DNA of 64,000 bases, taken from contig PQWQ01000005.1 of the NCBI GenBank assembly GCA_002943765.1, positions 1,984,001 to 2,048,000 of the forward strand, given 5' to 3'. The position numbers were made by a program, and so were the translations under genes. Within the stretch, counting starts at the first letter, position 1; each line of letters begins with the position of its first letter. The notes beneath the pieces were generated by a model. That model searched no databases. It saw only the letters and a program-made list of their open reading frames with translations, and was not told where the DNA came from. Positions 1 to 11,270 of this stretch are shown piece by piece. This DNA is from Psoroptes ovis (lineage: Eukaryota > Arthropoda > Arachnida > Sarcoptiformes > Psoroptidae).

Positions 1-679
1 TGATTGATTGCTAATGACTGATTTTATTGTTTGAAAATTCGCTTTTTTTATATACAAGAAAATGGTTGAAATTTTGCATTTTGCACTTTAAGTTTGTGGC
101 AAATATGCTAAACACACCACCAAGATACTCACCACCACATACACGCTCAAGACATCGGGCAATATCATCATCATCACCCAACGTCGAGAGAACAACAAAC
201 ATACCAATGGTAAAGATCACACAACCGAAAGACTCTTTAATGACAATGACATTTACGATTGGATAAATTATCGTTTGTTTTCCAAGTGGAAAAAAGCATG
301 TAAAACGTGTGGTAATCCTAAAAATGAGGATAAACTCATGGGTCAAATTTAATATCCGATTCTGATTATCTGAAGGATATTACCTAAATATGCTTACTTA
401 TATTGTCAGAAGCATTAATAATGAAGAAAAGAGATTGTTTATTTTTGATTGTCGCTAACTATTTTCAGTACTTTTCTAAAATCAAAATTTTCGTGAGTGT
501 ATAATAATAACATGTTGTTGTTTTAAACAAATGACAAAAATAAAAATGGATTGATTTAAAAAAATCAATCTTCAATTAAAATTTCTTTTCTTTATATATA
601 AAAAAAAATTTGATCATGATTTCGTTCATGACTCACGTTCAGCAAGCCAAAATTCACATTAGTATTCCCCCGGGTTTGC
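1..679. other. AT-rich sequence with one unexplained open frame
   Basis: There is no recognisable gene here. On the + strand a frame stays open from about 130 to the TAA at 350-352. It ends in a basic Cys-containing stretch (WINYRLFSKW, then ACKTCGNP) that reads more like protein than the surrounding low-complexity DNA. It has no convincing start. It could be a terminal exon or a transposon scrap. Function unknown. Confidence 0.25.
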
Positions 680-1320
680 TAAACGAGATGCATTAACGAG
701 GTATAATAAATGTTTTAATTTGTTAGATGTCACCGGTTTGGTGAAGATGTCTGCAATCTGATATATAATGTACTGACATATTCGATTTTTAATTCAGCAT
801 TATTTTTTATCTTTTGTAGAACAAATTTTTGTAATAATTCGATGTGTTTAGTTCTACGCATTGTTGAATTGATGATTGTAGACAATGTCGATTTATTTTG
901 TCAGTATGCACCACCATCTGAAATTTTTCTCCAAAGAAATTGAACAACTGACCAATAGGCATGGCGTATTGATAACCATGAACAATAGCTCTCAATTCAG
1001 CTTCGGTAGTGTTGAGGCTAATCTAACTTTGAAGCTTGGAAGACCATGCAATTAGATTGTTATTACTTGTGACAGCTACGCCAGTTGTTGATCTTCTTGA
1101 GCTATCATTTGCAAAGTCGGCGTCAACGTACACGTGACAAATAACATTATCACATTGCCCAATTTTCAGTCCAAAATCCATTGTCGCTTTTAAATATCTG
1201 AATATTTTTTTTTATTGCAGTTACAATCAATGATTTTGTTGGCTGTGATTGAAAGATGATTAACTGCATAAGCAATATCCGGGCGAGTATGACGGCTTAT
1301 GTATAAAATGAAGAGCACAG
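680..1320 (-). pseudogene. Decayed Copia pol fragment (end of RT plus RNase H)
   Basis: Read on the minus strand this is the 3' part of a Ty1/Copia polyprotein. In order, the readable pieces are RPDIAYAVNHLS (the conserved region between RT and RNase H), VYVDADFAND (first acidic site of RNase H), TEAELRAIVHG, HTDK and the terminal signature ADIFTKPV. At least one in-frame stop (after WSSKLQS) and frame changes around an A-run near 1200 break it, so it is a fossil. No LTR was found next to it. It is not a copy of the two intact Copia elements at 51-60 kb, whose equivalent motifs differ in sequence. Confidence 0.8.
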
Positions 1321-1711
1321 ATAATGACAAACAAGCAGCCAATCGATATATCGATTAATCGATAGTTGATAATGCGATTAGCCCCGAAGCGTTTAATCGA
1401 ACAATTACGCATTTATACCTTGAATAATCTTTGAACATATTAAGGTTGAAATAAGCTCTTTTGTCGGTAAATATCTTTGTTTCCTCAGCAAAAAAAAAAT
1501 CCATAAAATACGTAGCCCCGTAGAAGCACCAAATAACAACAAAACACTTACCCTCGAACAATGGAACAAAATGATTTTTCAATTGAAAAATTTGAATAAA
1601 AATTTTCAACAGTTTTTGACTCTTCAAGTGGATTAATGAAAAAAAATGATTTGAATTGAAATAAATTCAATTGTTCCATTGGCTATTGTGTGTTTATGCA
1701 AATTGTGAGTT

Positions 1712-2913
1712 GTACGAAAAGTTCATGCTGATTTTATATCAACATTTCAATGAATATTTCATTGATTCAATGCGCAAGAACTTATCGGACAACCCAAAAT
1801 TCATTGTTTGATTGCTTCTGTTGCTGATCATGACTGATTCAAGGCTTGTTCGAATGAATAAAATTGAAATGAATAAATAGAATAAAAGGTTTGAAAGTTT
1901 CAAATATCAACAACAACAACAGTCATTCAATTTTTTTTTAAAAATTCAAATCAATATGTAAAGATTATTGTGCCAGTAGTTATCAACAATCAAGCAATCA
2001 TGAAATGATGATTGTAATCGATACATTTGATTAAATTTAAAATAAATTTCGTTTAATTTGAATTCAATTAATTTTGCATTTCAGATTCGATTCATTTCTG
2101 AATAAGAAACGTGATCGTCATGCGACCATATCGATGATCAAATGTGATCATTTTAATATTCAGTCTTGGAATCAGATCAGCCGATCGAATCAGATCAGAT
2201 GATTAGATTAGGCCATATTTAGTAAGATTTGGCCAGATCAGGCGGATACGCTTGTTTTGACTCCTCTGTAGATGATCATTCTTTGATTCAAACGGGAACC
2301 GAAGAGTGATCATCTACAGAGGACGAAAATAGAAAATTAGCCAAATCGATTAATCAAATGAAATAATAAAGAATTTATTTGGCCCATTTTATTTTCGTAA
2401 GAAAAAAAAAAGTGTCAAATATTTTTCAAAAAGAAAAATATTTGACTCAATTTCATTTATTTGACAACAATATATTCATTCATTTTATTTCTCTCATTTT
2501 TTTGGTGAATGTGTTGAAAATATTTGCCATTGAATTTTTGAAGAGCAAAATCAAGTGGTCTGGTTCCATTGATTTCAACGTATACAATTGATTCATTGAA
2601 TTGATTTCAATTGGATTCATTTACACACATTTTGAATTTTGTCGCAATTTTTTCATTGATTTGTCATTTATACTTGCACAAATCGAATAAAATAAAATGA
2701 AATAAAATAAATGAATCGAAAATAATGGAAATGAATGTAAAAAAAAATTTGAAAATCGAATTGAATTGAATTGAGAAAATAAATGTCAAACAATTCAATT
2801 ATCATTGAAATTTTTGAATTTTGAATTCAAAACTTTAGAAAGCTTGTCCGATAAGTTGCTTCACATTGAATCAATGATGTTTTCCATTGAAAATCCGAAA
2901 GAATTTTTCGGAC
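1712..2913. repeat. 1.2 kb segment bounded by imperfect inverted repeats
   Basis: The segment 1759-1792 matches the reverse complement of 2844-2877 at 30 of 34 positions, sharing for example AACTTATCGGACAA. The match resumes further out: 1712-1735 resembles the reverse complement of 2890-2913 (GTACGAAAAGTTC against GTCCGAAAAATTC). A perfect 17-bp hairpin (2262-2323) lies close to the midpoint. The arrangement looks like a non-autonomous foldback or MITE-like DNA element. An inverted local duplication is the alternative. I could not define a target-site duplication. Confidence 0.45.
2262..2323. repeat. Perfect 17-bp hairpin
   Basis: TCCTCTGTAGATGATCA at 2262-2278 is the exact reverse complement of 2307-2323, with a 28-base loop between. 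It is GC-richer than its surroundings and sits near the centre of the 1712-2913 inverted repeat. Confidence 0.7.
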
Positions 2914-2940
2914 AGTCTAAGTTTTTATTGTTACAAATGG

Positions 2941-3001
2941 CCTCGTTTAACGCTGCGGTAATTCGTGCAATTTACGCAGCACGAATCAGTGTTAAACGAG
3001 G
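2941..3001. repeat. Imperfect hairpin
   Basis: The arm 2941-2968 (begins CCTCGTTTAAC, ends ATTCGTGC) pairs with 2979-3001 (GCACGAAT ... GTTAAACGAGG) around a 10-base loop, with one mismatch and a 5-base bulge. Arm length and bulge are compatible with a small-RNA precursor or a mobile-element terminus. Nothing in the sequence decides between them. Confidence 0.55.
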
Positions 3002-4120
3002 TATGAAAAATCTACCTCATACCCAGACCATATTGTATGAATCAAATCATATATAAAAAAACCTTTGATTTTTTTTACATACGCGCATTTGATAAATAGT
3101 CGTTGAATACACCAGCCAATTCTCGCTGTATTCGCTGCCTTACAAATGAGTTTGAAGGCATTTTCAAGAGGCTAATAACAACATTTTAAAAGAGGACCTC
3201 TGAAGACCCTATGTGCACACCAAAAGCAACAACAATAACAACCTTAAACAACAGCCTAAACAACCATAGCACTCTAAACTCTATCATTGCTCTATCATGG
3301 GTCTCTAAACACAATGAAATCAATGCTGAGATCGGATCCTTTTGATTCAAAGAAATTTCTACTGGTTTCATTTGGTTTCGTTTTGGTTTGATTCATTGAT
3401 TCATTAATTGTGTCAAAGTAAATTTTGGTCAACTTTTCAAGTGATTCAAGACTTTTGTTCGTTCAAGATTTTTATTATTATTTTGAGGTGTGAAAAAGCC
3501 AATCAACCATATATCACAAACAATTGAATATGGTGTAATTTCTATGGGTCCGATTCAAAGGAATTCAATTCAATTCAATTTTTTTGTCATCCGAAATTTT
3601 CGAAAATAAGTTGTTACGCGCACACAAACAAAAGAAATTATGAGGGTTTTTTTCTTTTGCAAATTTTTTCAAAGGTAAAGACCTTTGAAAATCTTTCCGT
3701 TAATTGTTCAACTTTGATGGTTCAAATGGTAGATTTGGTGATCATTATTATTTTGACTAATTCGCGCAACAAACAGTTGGCAACGGTCAACAAACAAGGA
3801 TAGGCTCTTAATTACAAGTTTTTTTTTTTTTTTTTTTTTTTTGAAACGCTTGAAACTATGATCTTCAAAGCCTGTAAATCATCAGGTAAGGACCTTGTAA
3901 ATGATTAGGCATAAATCTTGTAAATTATCATGGATTTCAGAGAGCTCAATCAAGTTGTTTTAGATTCGATTAATTTGATCGTTGAATTGATTGATCAGAT
4001 TAATTCAATGATGAGTGAAATGGAGTCAGTAATGAGTAAATCATGATTTAATTGTAAGTAAATTATTATTATGATTGAATAAAATTGAATCGTTCATAAA
4101 TTTTGATCAAATATTTAATC

Positions 4121-4519
4121 ATGGATGTTGTGAATTGTTATGAATTTTATTGTTCCGCTACTCAAAACAATTTGTACAAAGTATTTTTATTTATTCATGA
4201 ATCTATGTTGAATATGAATCAAAATAAATTAAATAAAACAAAAAATAAATCAATCATGGATGAGTATCATGATCTGGAATTATGTCAATATTTTCGTAAT
4301 TTAAGTGAATATTTTGGATTATTTTCCACTGGAAAATGTTTGAAATTAATTCTAATTATTTCGGTATTTTTGACATTAATTGGTGAAATTAATATTGATT
4401 ATTTATTCGATAATCAATCGATAAAAATATTATTAATGAATAAGAATATATCATCATTACGAGGTTTTATGGTCATCATTGTGATATCATCAATGTTTTA
4501 TTGGTTATTTTCATTGTAA
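4121..4519 (+). CDS. Possible small two-span membrane protein, unrecognised
   Basis: This ATG-initiated single-exon frame has 132 codons; an internal Met (start of MDEYHDLELC) is an alternative start. The first half is polar with several Cys and Asn. The C-terminal half has two hydrophobic segments, around ILIISVFLTLIG and GFMVIIVISSMFYWLF, the second ending almost at the stop codon. I do not recognise a family. Composition is more protein-like than neighbouring ORFs, but the DNA is very AT-rich and no introns or flanking conservation support it. It may be an exon of a larger gene or spurious. Confidence 0.35.
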   Translation: MDVVNCYEFYCSATQNNLYKVFLFIHESMLNMNQNKLNKTKNKSIMDEYHDLELCQYFRNLSEYFGLFSTGKCLKLILIISVFLTLIGEINIDYLFDNQSIKILLMNKNISSLRGFMVIIVISSMFYWLFSL

Positions 4520-6636
4520 AAATGAATCATTCTAATTGAAAATAATGGTCATCATATGTAAAAGATTGGTCTTATGGCTATTTTTTAGATGTTACGCAAT
4601 GCGTAACAATATTTCTAATATTTTGTTATCATCGATTTTTGTTGAAAATTTGTAACCCTTTACCTTTGTTACTTACTCTTGTTAAAAATTTACGATTATC
4701 AATCGAATCAATGAATATATTTTCAATACAAAATCAATTGAAATCAAGAATAAACATTCAATTATGAATACTAATGATCACGATTATCATCGATCATCGT
4801 GTTAACGATCATTACGACCGCGATCATCGATCATTTCGATAAATTAGTAAATGATGACAGAATAATCAAAATATTTTCAAAATATTGAAATTATTCTGAT
4901 CATCCATTTTGTTGATTGGTAATTAAAATTCAATTTTATAATTCTAAGAATCGATTAATCATTTTTCATTGAAATTCAAATTGAATTTTTTCAATTAAGT
5001 TCAATCTTAGCAATGACTCGATTTCAATTTTGATTCAAATTATTTCCATTGATTTCTATCAATTCGTTTCGATACTATCAAAAAAATGTCAATAAAATCT
5101 TCAATTATCTTATTGATCGTCGACGATATCAACAACCGAATCAAATTAATTCATAAAATTTTTTAGGTGCGACTATAGTCGTCAATAAACACCAGCAGCA
5201 GCAGCAAAGACGGTAGCTCGATCACTATTTACCATGTCTAATTGGGTAATATTGATATTGTTGTCTAAATGCTCCAAATAGTAATAATGGTGTAATTTAG
5301 ATACTTATCAGTGATAACCATGACCACCACACCGTACCACACCATACATATTAACATGACAATTAACAACCATGACAAATAAGTCGTGTTAATAATGATA
5401 ATAATCATTTCATTGAGAATATTACTGATAAGACCATTGAATTGAGGTTTTTAATATCAAATTTCAAATGACAATTCAGTAAACAATCCATAACAAATTG
5501 ACTTTCATCGAAGATTTTATCGAAGAAAACACATATGGACCGAAGCTACCGAAATAATGCTACCGTAATTTGATCTTCTGTGGACAACAAAGAAATGAAA
5601 GACTTTGACAGATTTTCAATGATAATTTGAATAATGGCATCGAAGTACCAAAGTACCGAACTGCCAAAGTGCCAAAGTACCGAAGTCCATAAATACCTGA
5701 TGATAATCTAATGATATGACGATACACTTCGATTGACTTGTAAATTGCTTCAAATCCGAATCAAATTTCATCAATGAATTTTATCAATGAAATTGAACAA
5801 TCATGGAACTATCGATGATTCAATATCAATCAATTCATTGTGAATATTCAACCATTTCATTTATTCATTCATTGGATATCGTTCACGAGTAATAAATAAT
5901 AATATCAATAGCAGCCATGTTGTTTGATAACCATTACAAATCACATTATTAACAAGTCTATTAGCGAGTACTTGTCGGTTTTTGATAAAATCAAAACGAC
6001 GACAACAATAATAAGATTATTGAATTGTAAATTGTTGTATCATTCGATATGATATGATCTGATTATTATTACGATTGATTTGAAATTTCTTTGAATTTCA
6101 CGTTTCTTTCATTTCATTTCTTTGAAATGAAAAATAATAAATCGGATTATCATCTATCGGATCTATTCAGACCTATTGTGTAGAGAGCCGTAGTGTTCGA
6201 CCACCATTGTTGACATTGGATTTGAATCGATTTGATTCGATTCGGTTCGGTTTGACACAAATATTAGTCATGTTTATAGTTTCAGCTTACCAAGCTATTC
6301 GAAACTAATGCTAATCTACTCGCTGATTGTCGAATAGCTTGCGCGTAGCTAGCGCAGCAAGCTCAACGATGCGTAGCATCATTCAATTTGTACGTGTCTT
6401 TGTGTGCGCGTGTTTTCCAGGCAAAAATTCAACCTATAATTGAATTGAATCTTTGAATTAGCATCTTTCAACATCTTTAATTCATGGCCATTTGATTTAA
6501 TCGAATCAAATTAATCGATTCGCTGATTAACACTTTTTAATCACATTAATTAACAAATTATTTTAGTTAATTCATTGATTAATTAATTAAAACAGAACAA
6601 TAATCAACTTTATTATCAATCATTTTAATACAATCG
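4520..6636. other. Gene-free region 3' of the zinc-finger gene
   Basis: No coding signal was seen. There is a small cluster of short repeats built on AAGTACCGAA around 5640-5690 and a perfect 12-bp hairpin at 6291-6341. On the minus strand AATAAA signals for the neighbouring zinc-finger gene lie at 6637-6642 and 6609-6614. Confidence 0.5.
6291..6341. repeat. Perfect 12-bp hairpin
   Basis: CAAGCTATTCGA at 6291-6302 is the reverse complement of 6330-6341, with a 27-base loop. It is followed by a GC-rich patch (GCGCGTAGCTAGCGC) that is unusual for the region. Confidence 0.6.
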
Positions 6637-6669
6637 TTTATTTACATTTGAAATTTCAATTTTTAAGGG

Positions 6670-8093
6670 CTATAACCATGGATATATCAGCGCCGAAGCT
6701 GATGCTGCCGAAGCTGATGTTGCCGATGATGATATTGATGATGGTTGTGAATGATCATGATATGATTGTGACATTATTTGATGAATCGATGATGATGAAG
6801 ATGTCGATGATTGATTTAATTGCGTCGATGTTTGTGTTGATGATGATAATGATTTTGAATACAATGATTGTTGTGAAAATGATAATGGTAATGGCGGTAA
6901 TTGGATTGCCGTATGTGGTAACAACGGTGGTACTGGTGGTGGTGGTGGCGGTGGGAACAGAGGTTGTGATAGCCGTTGATGTGTTTTAATATGTTTCTTC
7001 AGATGATCTTTACGACCGAAACGTTTCGAACAAACATTACATTCAAATGGTCGTAAACCAGTGTGGATACGTTTATGACGTGTTAGTTCTTCATTTCGGG
7101 TGAATGTTTTACCACAATTTGGATGATCACAAATGAATGGTCTTTCACCTGTTGATTGATTGATTAAAATCAATTAATTAATCATGAATTAATTAAGAAA
7201 TCAATTCAGTAAACTTCACTAAACTTACCTGTATGTATGCGGATATGACCTTTCAATTGGCCATTATTCGAAAAGGACACTTGACAATGTGGACATTGAA
7301 AACGTTTTGGTCGCTGTTTTTTAATCATTGTACCATTGGTACTATTAATTATGGTCGTACCGACCGATCGTTGTAACAATGTTGTCGACGATGTGGTTGT
7401 TGTCGTTGATGATATTTCCATTGTTTCTGTCGTTTGAGATTGCTGTTTATGGTGATCATTGGCACCATTTTCACATGTTTTTGCTTCGGATGAATAAATA
7501 GAATTTTTCCCGTTAAATTCATATGAATTGTTTGCGGCCGCTGCCACAGCCGCAGTTGGCCCATAATAATTATCGCTCAATGATTGATAATCAAAGGTGA
7601 AATTTTGTAAATAATTTTTGAAAAAATTTTCAAAATAATATTCCGGCAAATTATAGCCATGATAAGTATTGAATTGATTTGAATGATTTTGAAGATAATA
7701 AGCATTGAACCATTCTTGTTGATGCTGTTGAAGAAGTAATCTTTGATTATCATTGAGTTTTATTGCATCAATCGATTGTGGTAGGTGCTGTTGACGCCGT
7801 AGTTGTTTCGTTGTTTGTTTTACTGTCGATTGATTCTTCGAAATCGTATGCGTTGTGGATGATATTTGATTCAATTTTGCAGCCGCGACCGCAGCTGCAG
7901 CGTCAACATCATTTTTTCTATGATCATCACCGTTGTTTGATTTTGATGATGGTAATGACGATGATGATGTGATTGTTGATGTCGTCGCTGGTGTCGTTGT
8001 TGGTGATTTATCATTGATGGCGGTGGCCGTAGTCGCGGTGGTGGCCGATGATGAATCCCATGGACGAAACAATACGGATTTATTCATTGTCAT
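6670..8093 (-). CDS. hkb: Huckebein-like C2H2 zinc-finger transcription factor
   Basis: Two exons, 7229-8093 and 6670-7148, join across an 80-bp GT-AG intron that splits the Gly codon of an HTGERPF linker (447 aa). Residues 9-12 are FRPW, the type of motif known in Drosophila Huckebein to recruit the corepressor Groucho. Three C2H2 fingers follow: residues 265-287, 293-317 and 323-345. Fingers 2 and 3 carry TRNEELTRHKRIH and FGRKDHLKKHIKTH, close to what I recall for Huckebein, a divergent Sp-family member. Between FRPW and the fingers the protein is low-complexity (Ser/Thr/Ala/Asn/Gln), and the tail has Pro and Ser runs. It is expected to be a nuclear DNA-binding repressor. The start ATG at 8093 is favoured because FRPW lies directly after it. 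AATAAA at 6642-6637 could end the transcript. Another FRPW-bearing three-finger factor cannot be excluded. Confidence 0.75.
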
Positions 8094-10140
8094 ATTTGAT
8101 TGGATTGATTTAATTTGATTTTGAATTTTTCAAATCTCAAAACACAAATTTAAAATCACAAATCCTTGAAGTAATATTGACCTTTGATCAATAAAAAAAT
8201 TGAAAATTTTCAAATTTTGTCTCAAAAATCATCCACAACAAGGATGGTCAATGGTTTCGATCAAAGGCTCTAAAAGGTTCTGAGGTTTCGAATGATTTAA
8301 TTGCTTGAATTGAATATGTTTCAAAGATCAAGACAAAAATTTGTAAATTTGATCATCATCTAAGCATACCACCTTTTTGAAAGTTGTTGAAAAATCATTA
8401 ATAATTTGACAAACAAAACGAAAAAGGTAGCAAAAAAAAGGTAGGTATAAATTGGTGTTGATCATTGAATGAATTGAAAAGGTAATTGGTCCTTGTGTGA
8501 CTAGGTATACATTGAATCAAGGGACAAAATGTCAATTTTGTACCAAGCACACCAATCAACCAACCAACAACAATAACAACACTTGAAAATTGAACATTTA
8601 TCCCGAAAAGAAACCAATTTTCAAGTGTGATATATGTTTTTAAGGGTCTTAATCATTTCACACGTACACACACATATACATTCTTACTATTGACAATATG
8701 ATCATGATGATGTCGGATGATAATAGGGATAACTAACAATCAACACCAACAATGTCAACAACAGCAGCATCAGCAACAATGACATGGTATTATGCCGCAG
8801 CCGGCAGTCAACCATTATAAACACCATTATTATCATCAATAATGTCATGAATAACTGGTAATAATAATAATAATCATTGACACAACACCACCACTTATTT
8901 ACACCTTCTTAATTTTTCTGAATTTGAATTGGCTTTTTTTATTATTTTCCATTGTAAAATAAACGATCCATGGTCCTTCTATGGTCCCTCTATGGTCCTT
9001 CTATTGTTATATCGTTGATTCATTCATTGACTCAATGAGATATTCATTCATTGAATCATTCAGTCATTGAATTTCTCTATCGATCTCTCTCTCTCTTGAT
9101 TTCATTGTCACTTATACTCATAAACATACATTCATTAAAAATGGTTTTCCATTATCATTCATTCATTCATTTATTCATTTGAATATGATACAATTTACAT
9201 GAAAAGAATACATGGTACCGCGTAGCGAACCCAAAAAATGGTCCAGGGTGGAACCCAAAAGTGGATTTACCATTTATACCATTCAGCATTCACTTATCCA
9301 CACCAGTTACACCAATCGTATATGATTTACACCATTTTTTTTATTGTCTTCTTCATTTTCTCTCGTTGGCTCGAACCATTCAAATTGCTCTGTAAATTGA
9401 TGATTGTTTCTGTGTATGGCCGTTCCATATATTTTCAATGGAGCATTCATTTACATTGGAAATGTACAGTGAAAATAAACGACGATAATTTCATTTTTCA
9501 CTGATTTCTATGGTGTGAACAATACCCAATATACAATACCCGATACACCAATTCACAATTTAGCAATTCAGCATTGAATCCAATGAATGAACTGCTGAAC
9601 GACAATTAAACATCGTTTCAGCTATGAATACTTTGAATTGGATTGGATTTCTTAGTGCTTTGCGCTTTGTTTTGCTTTATCCCAAAAGCTCGTAAATTGA
9701 ATTATTCATTCAAAATTGATGAAATTGAAGCCCGAACAATTGTTTGAATGAATTAAATTAAAATATGAACAAAATGATGAATCAAAAGGCCCTGGTCAAT
9801 CAATCATTCATTCATTCATTGATCATACATCAACACCTATTTGGCTGTTTTAAATGGAACTCTGGTTTAAAAAGCTGTAAATTGCCAAGCATCATCGACG
9901 ATATGCAAGCTTTATGAAGCTCATAATGAGATGTGATATATTCTCATACATGAATAATTGTTGGCCCATTGTTTTGTTCAAAAATGAATAAAGGTTCAAA
10001 ATAAGGCTTTCATCATTGAACATCTATTGATAATTAAATGAAAAGATTTCAAGCTTATGCCCTACTCTTCAATGACCTCTTACCCCGTTGATCATCATGA
10101 TGATGAATAGGATGATGATGTAGGTTGTATTGGAGTTGAA
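8094..10140. other. Intergenic region upstream of the hkb-like gene
   Basis: No gene was identified. The stretch is AT-rich with many CATT/TCAT-type short repeats. An 88-codon + strand ORF at 9238-9504 begins in a small GC-richer patch (9215-9260) but has no recognisable motif. The region presumably holds the hkb-like promoter. No promoter motif can be assigned by eye. Confidence 0.45.
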
Positions 10141-10585
10141 TTAAGCAACGAAGAGGTTGGAAACATTTTGTGCAATAGCAACAGTAGCAACAATAGCCAA
10201 AAAGGCAATTGAGGCAATGATGATTGGAGTATAACTAAAATTGTATCGTAATTTTCGATTATAATCCTGAATGGACACCGACACATCGTAGACACCGTCG
10301 AATTTATTGACCATCAAAATGATATAAGCAAATGATACTGATGATGCTTCTTGAATTTATTTTTTTCCGAAGAACTTTTGAGGTAGCGATTTTCGATCCC
10401 CGTTGCTGCTGATGTGTGCAGCTGTGGACATTTTGAGTATTAAATAAAAAACTCGAAAAACGATTCCATTTATTCCACGATATATCAAAGCTCGCAAATC
10501 AAATCAACAAAATAATGGCGGTGATATTGTTTAATTGTTCGAGAGAGGGTTCGAAATCGAATCGCCTCTTTCACCACTTACCCAT
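10141..10585 (-). CDS. Possible small single-span membrane protein
   Basis: A minus-strand frame from 10356 to the stop at 10141-10143 reads as a small membrane protein: a short hydrophobic start (SVSFAYIILMV), a polar middle (DGVYDVSVSIQDYNRKLRY) and a strong C-terminal span (PIIIASIAFLAIVATVAI). Continuing the same frame upstream, an in-frame TAA at 10357-10359 separates it from an ATG at 10431 that begins MSTAAHISSNG. One reading that avoids the stop is a two-exon model: ATG plus one base at 10585-10582 (followed by a good GTAAGT donor), a 232-bp intron, and 10349-10141. This gives 70 codons in phase. The acceptor is weak. A pseudogene with one stop is the alternative. Family not recognised. 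Confidence 0.4.
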
Positions 10586-11270
10586 ATGGATGCTTTGCCA
10601 CCTTTCTCCTTCTGTGCTTATTCGAGTAGCTGTCAAAGCCCATATTGCTCATTATTATTTTGTATTATTTCGTATTGTTTATGGGAGCCTGAAATGAAAA
10701 TTCAATGAATTTCAAAATCATTTTAATTGAATTCGAGTATCATTTTCACAACAAAACAAAACAAAAATGTCAACAAAATTAAAAAGAATCCATTGTTCAT
10801 TTTTGAAGCATTATTTTGGACTGAATTGAATTTTGTGTTTGTGACAAACACACGTATTGACATAACACGTGTTTTCTCTTCATCGAATGATAAAGTCGAT
10901 TCAATAATGAATAGTAACCATCATCGAATTTATGGATCAATGAATCGAAATGTCGAAAATTTTTGTTTCAAAAAACATCGTACAAAATATGGGTTTACGG
11001 TCCATGGTCCATGGGTTGTTGGTGTTGGTGTTGTTGAGGTTTTTACGATCGATTTGAAATATATTCAATATGTTTGATGAATGAAAATGTTCAAAGGTCT
11101 TTAGCTGATTGATGGTTTCGAATTGAATGATTTTATGGGTGTTCTTGGGTCGAAAATTTGTGGAGGTGTTCTTTGATTCAATGAGAAAATGGAAATGGAT
11201 CTGGTCCGATAAGTCTATTTTATTGAGGATTTTGGATGTCTTCGATATGAAATTGAATTCATTGATACGT
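10586..11270. other. Intergenic region
   Basis: No supported gene. ORFs of 116 codons (+, 10727) and 133 codons (-, to 10937) overlap each other and the 3' flank of the dehydrogenase gene, and show only low-complexity composition. AATAAA signals for the minus-strand dehydrogenase occur at 11222-11217 and overlapping its stop codon. Confidence 0.45.

Larger units (their letters stand above)
1321..4120. other. Gene-free AT-rich region with inverted repeats
   Basis: I see no gene in this stretch. It contains a pair of long imperfect inverted repeats (1712-1792 and 2844-2913), a perfect hairpin between them (2262-2323), a second hairpin (2941-3001) and a run of about 28 T at 3820-3841 and just before. 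Short ORFs here have neither codon structure nor known motifs. Confidence 0.5.

Noticed and set aside
5636..5690. Cluster of AAGTACCGAA repeats as a regulatory array
   Set aside because: Only a few degenerate copies are present, with no spacing rule; a simple repeat is sufficient explanation.
6648..6989. + strand frame rich in Met and Val opposite the zinc-finger gene
   Set aside because: Antisense shadow of Ser/Pro/Asn-rich coding repeats in exon 2.
9238..9504. 88-codon + strand ORF with a hydrophobic segment
   Set aside because: It has an ATG and some hydrophobic residues but no family, no splice sites and no nearby support. Kept only as a note in the intergenic entry.
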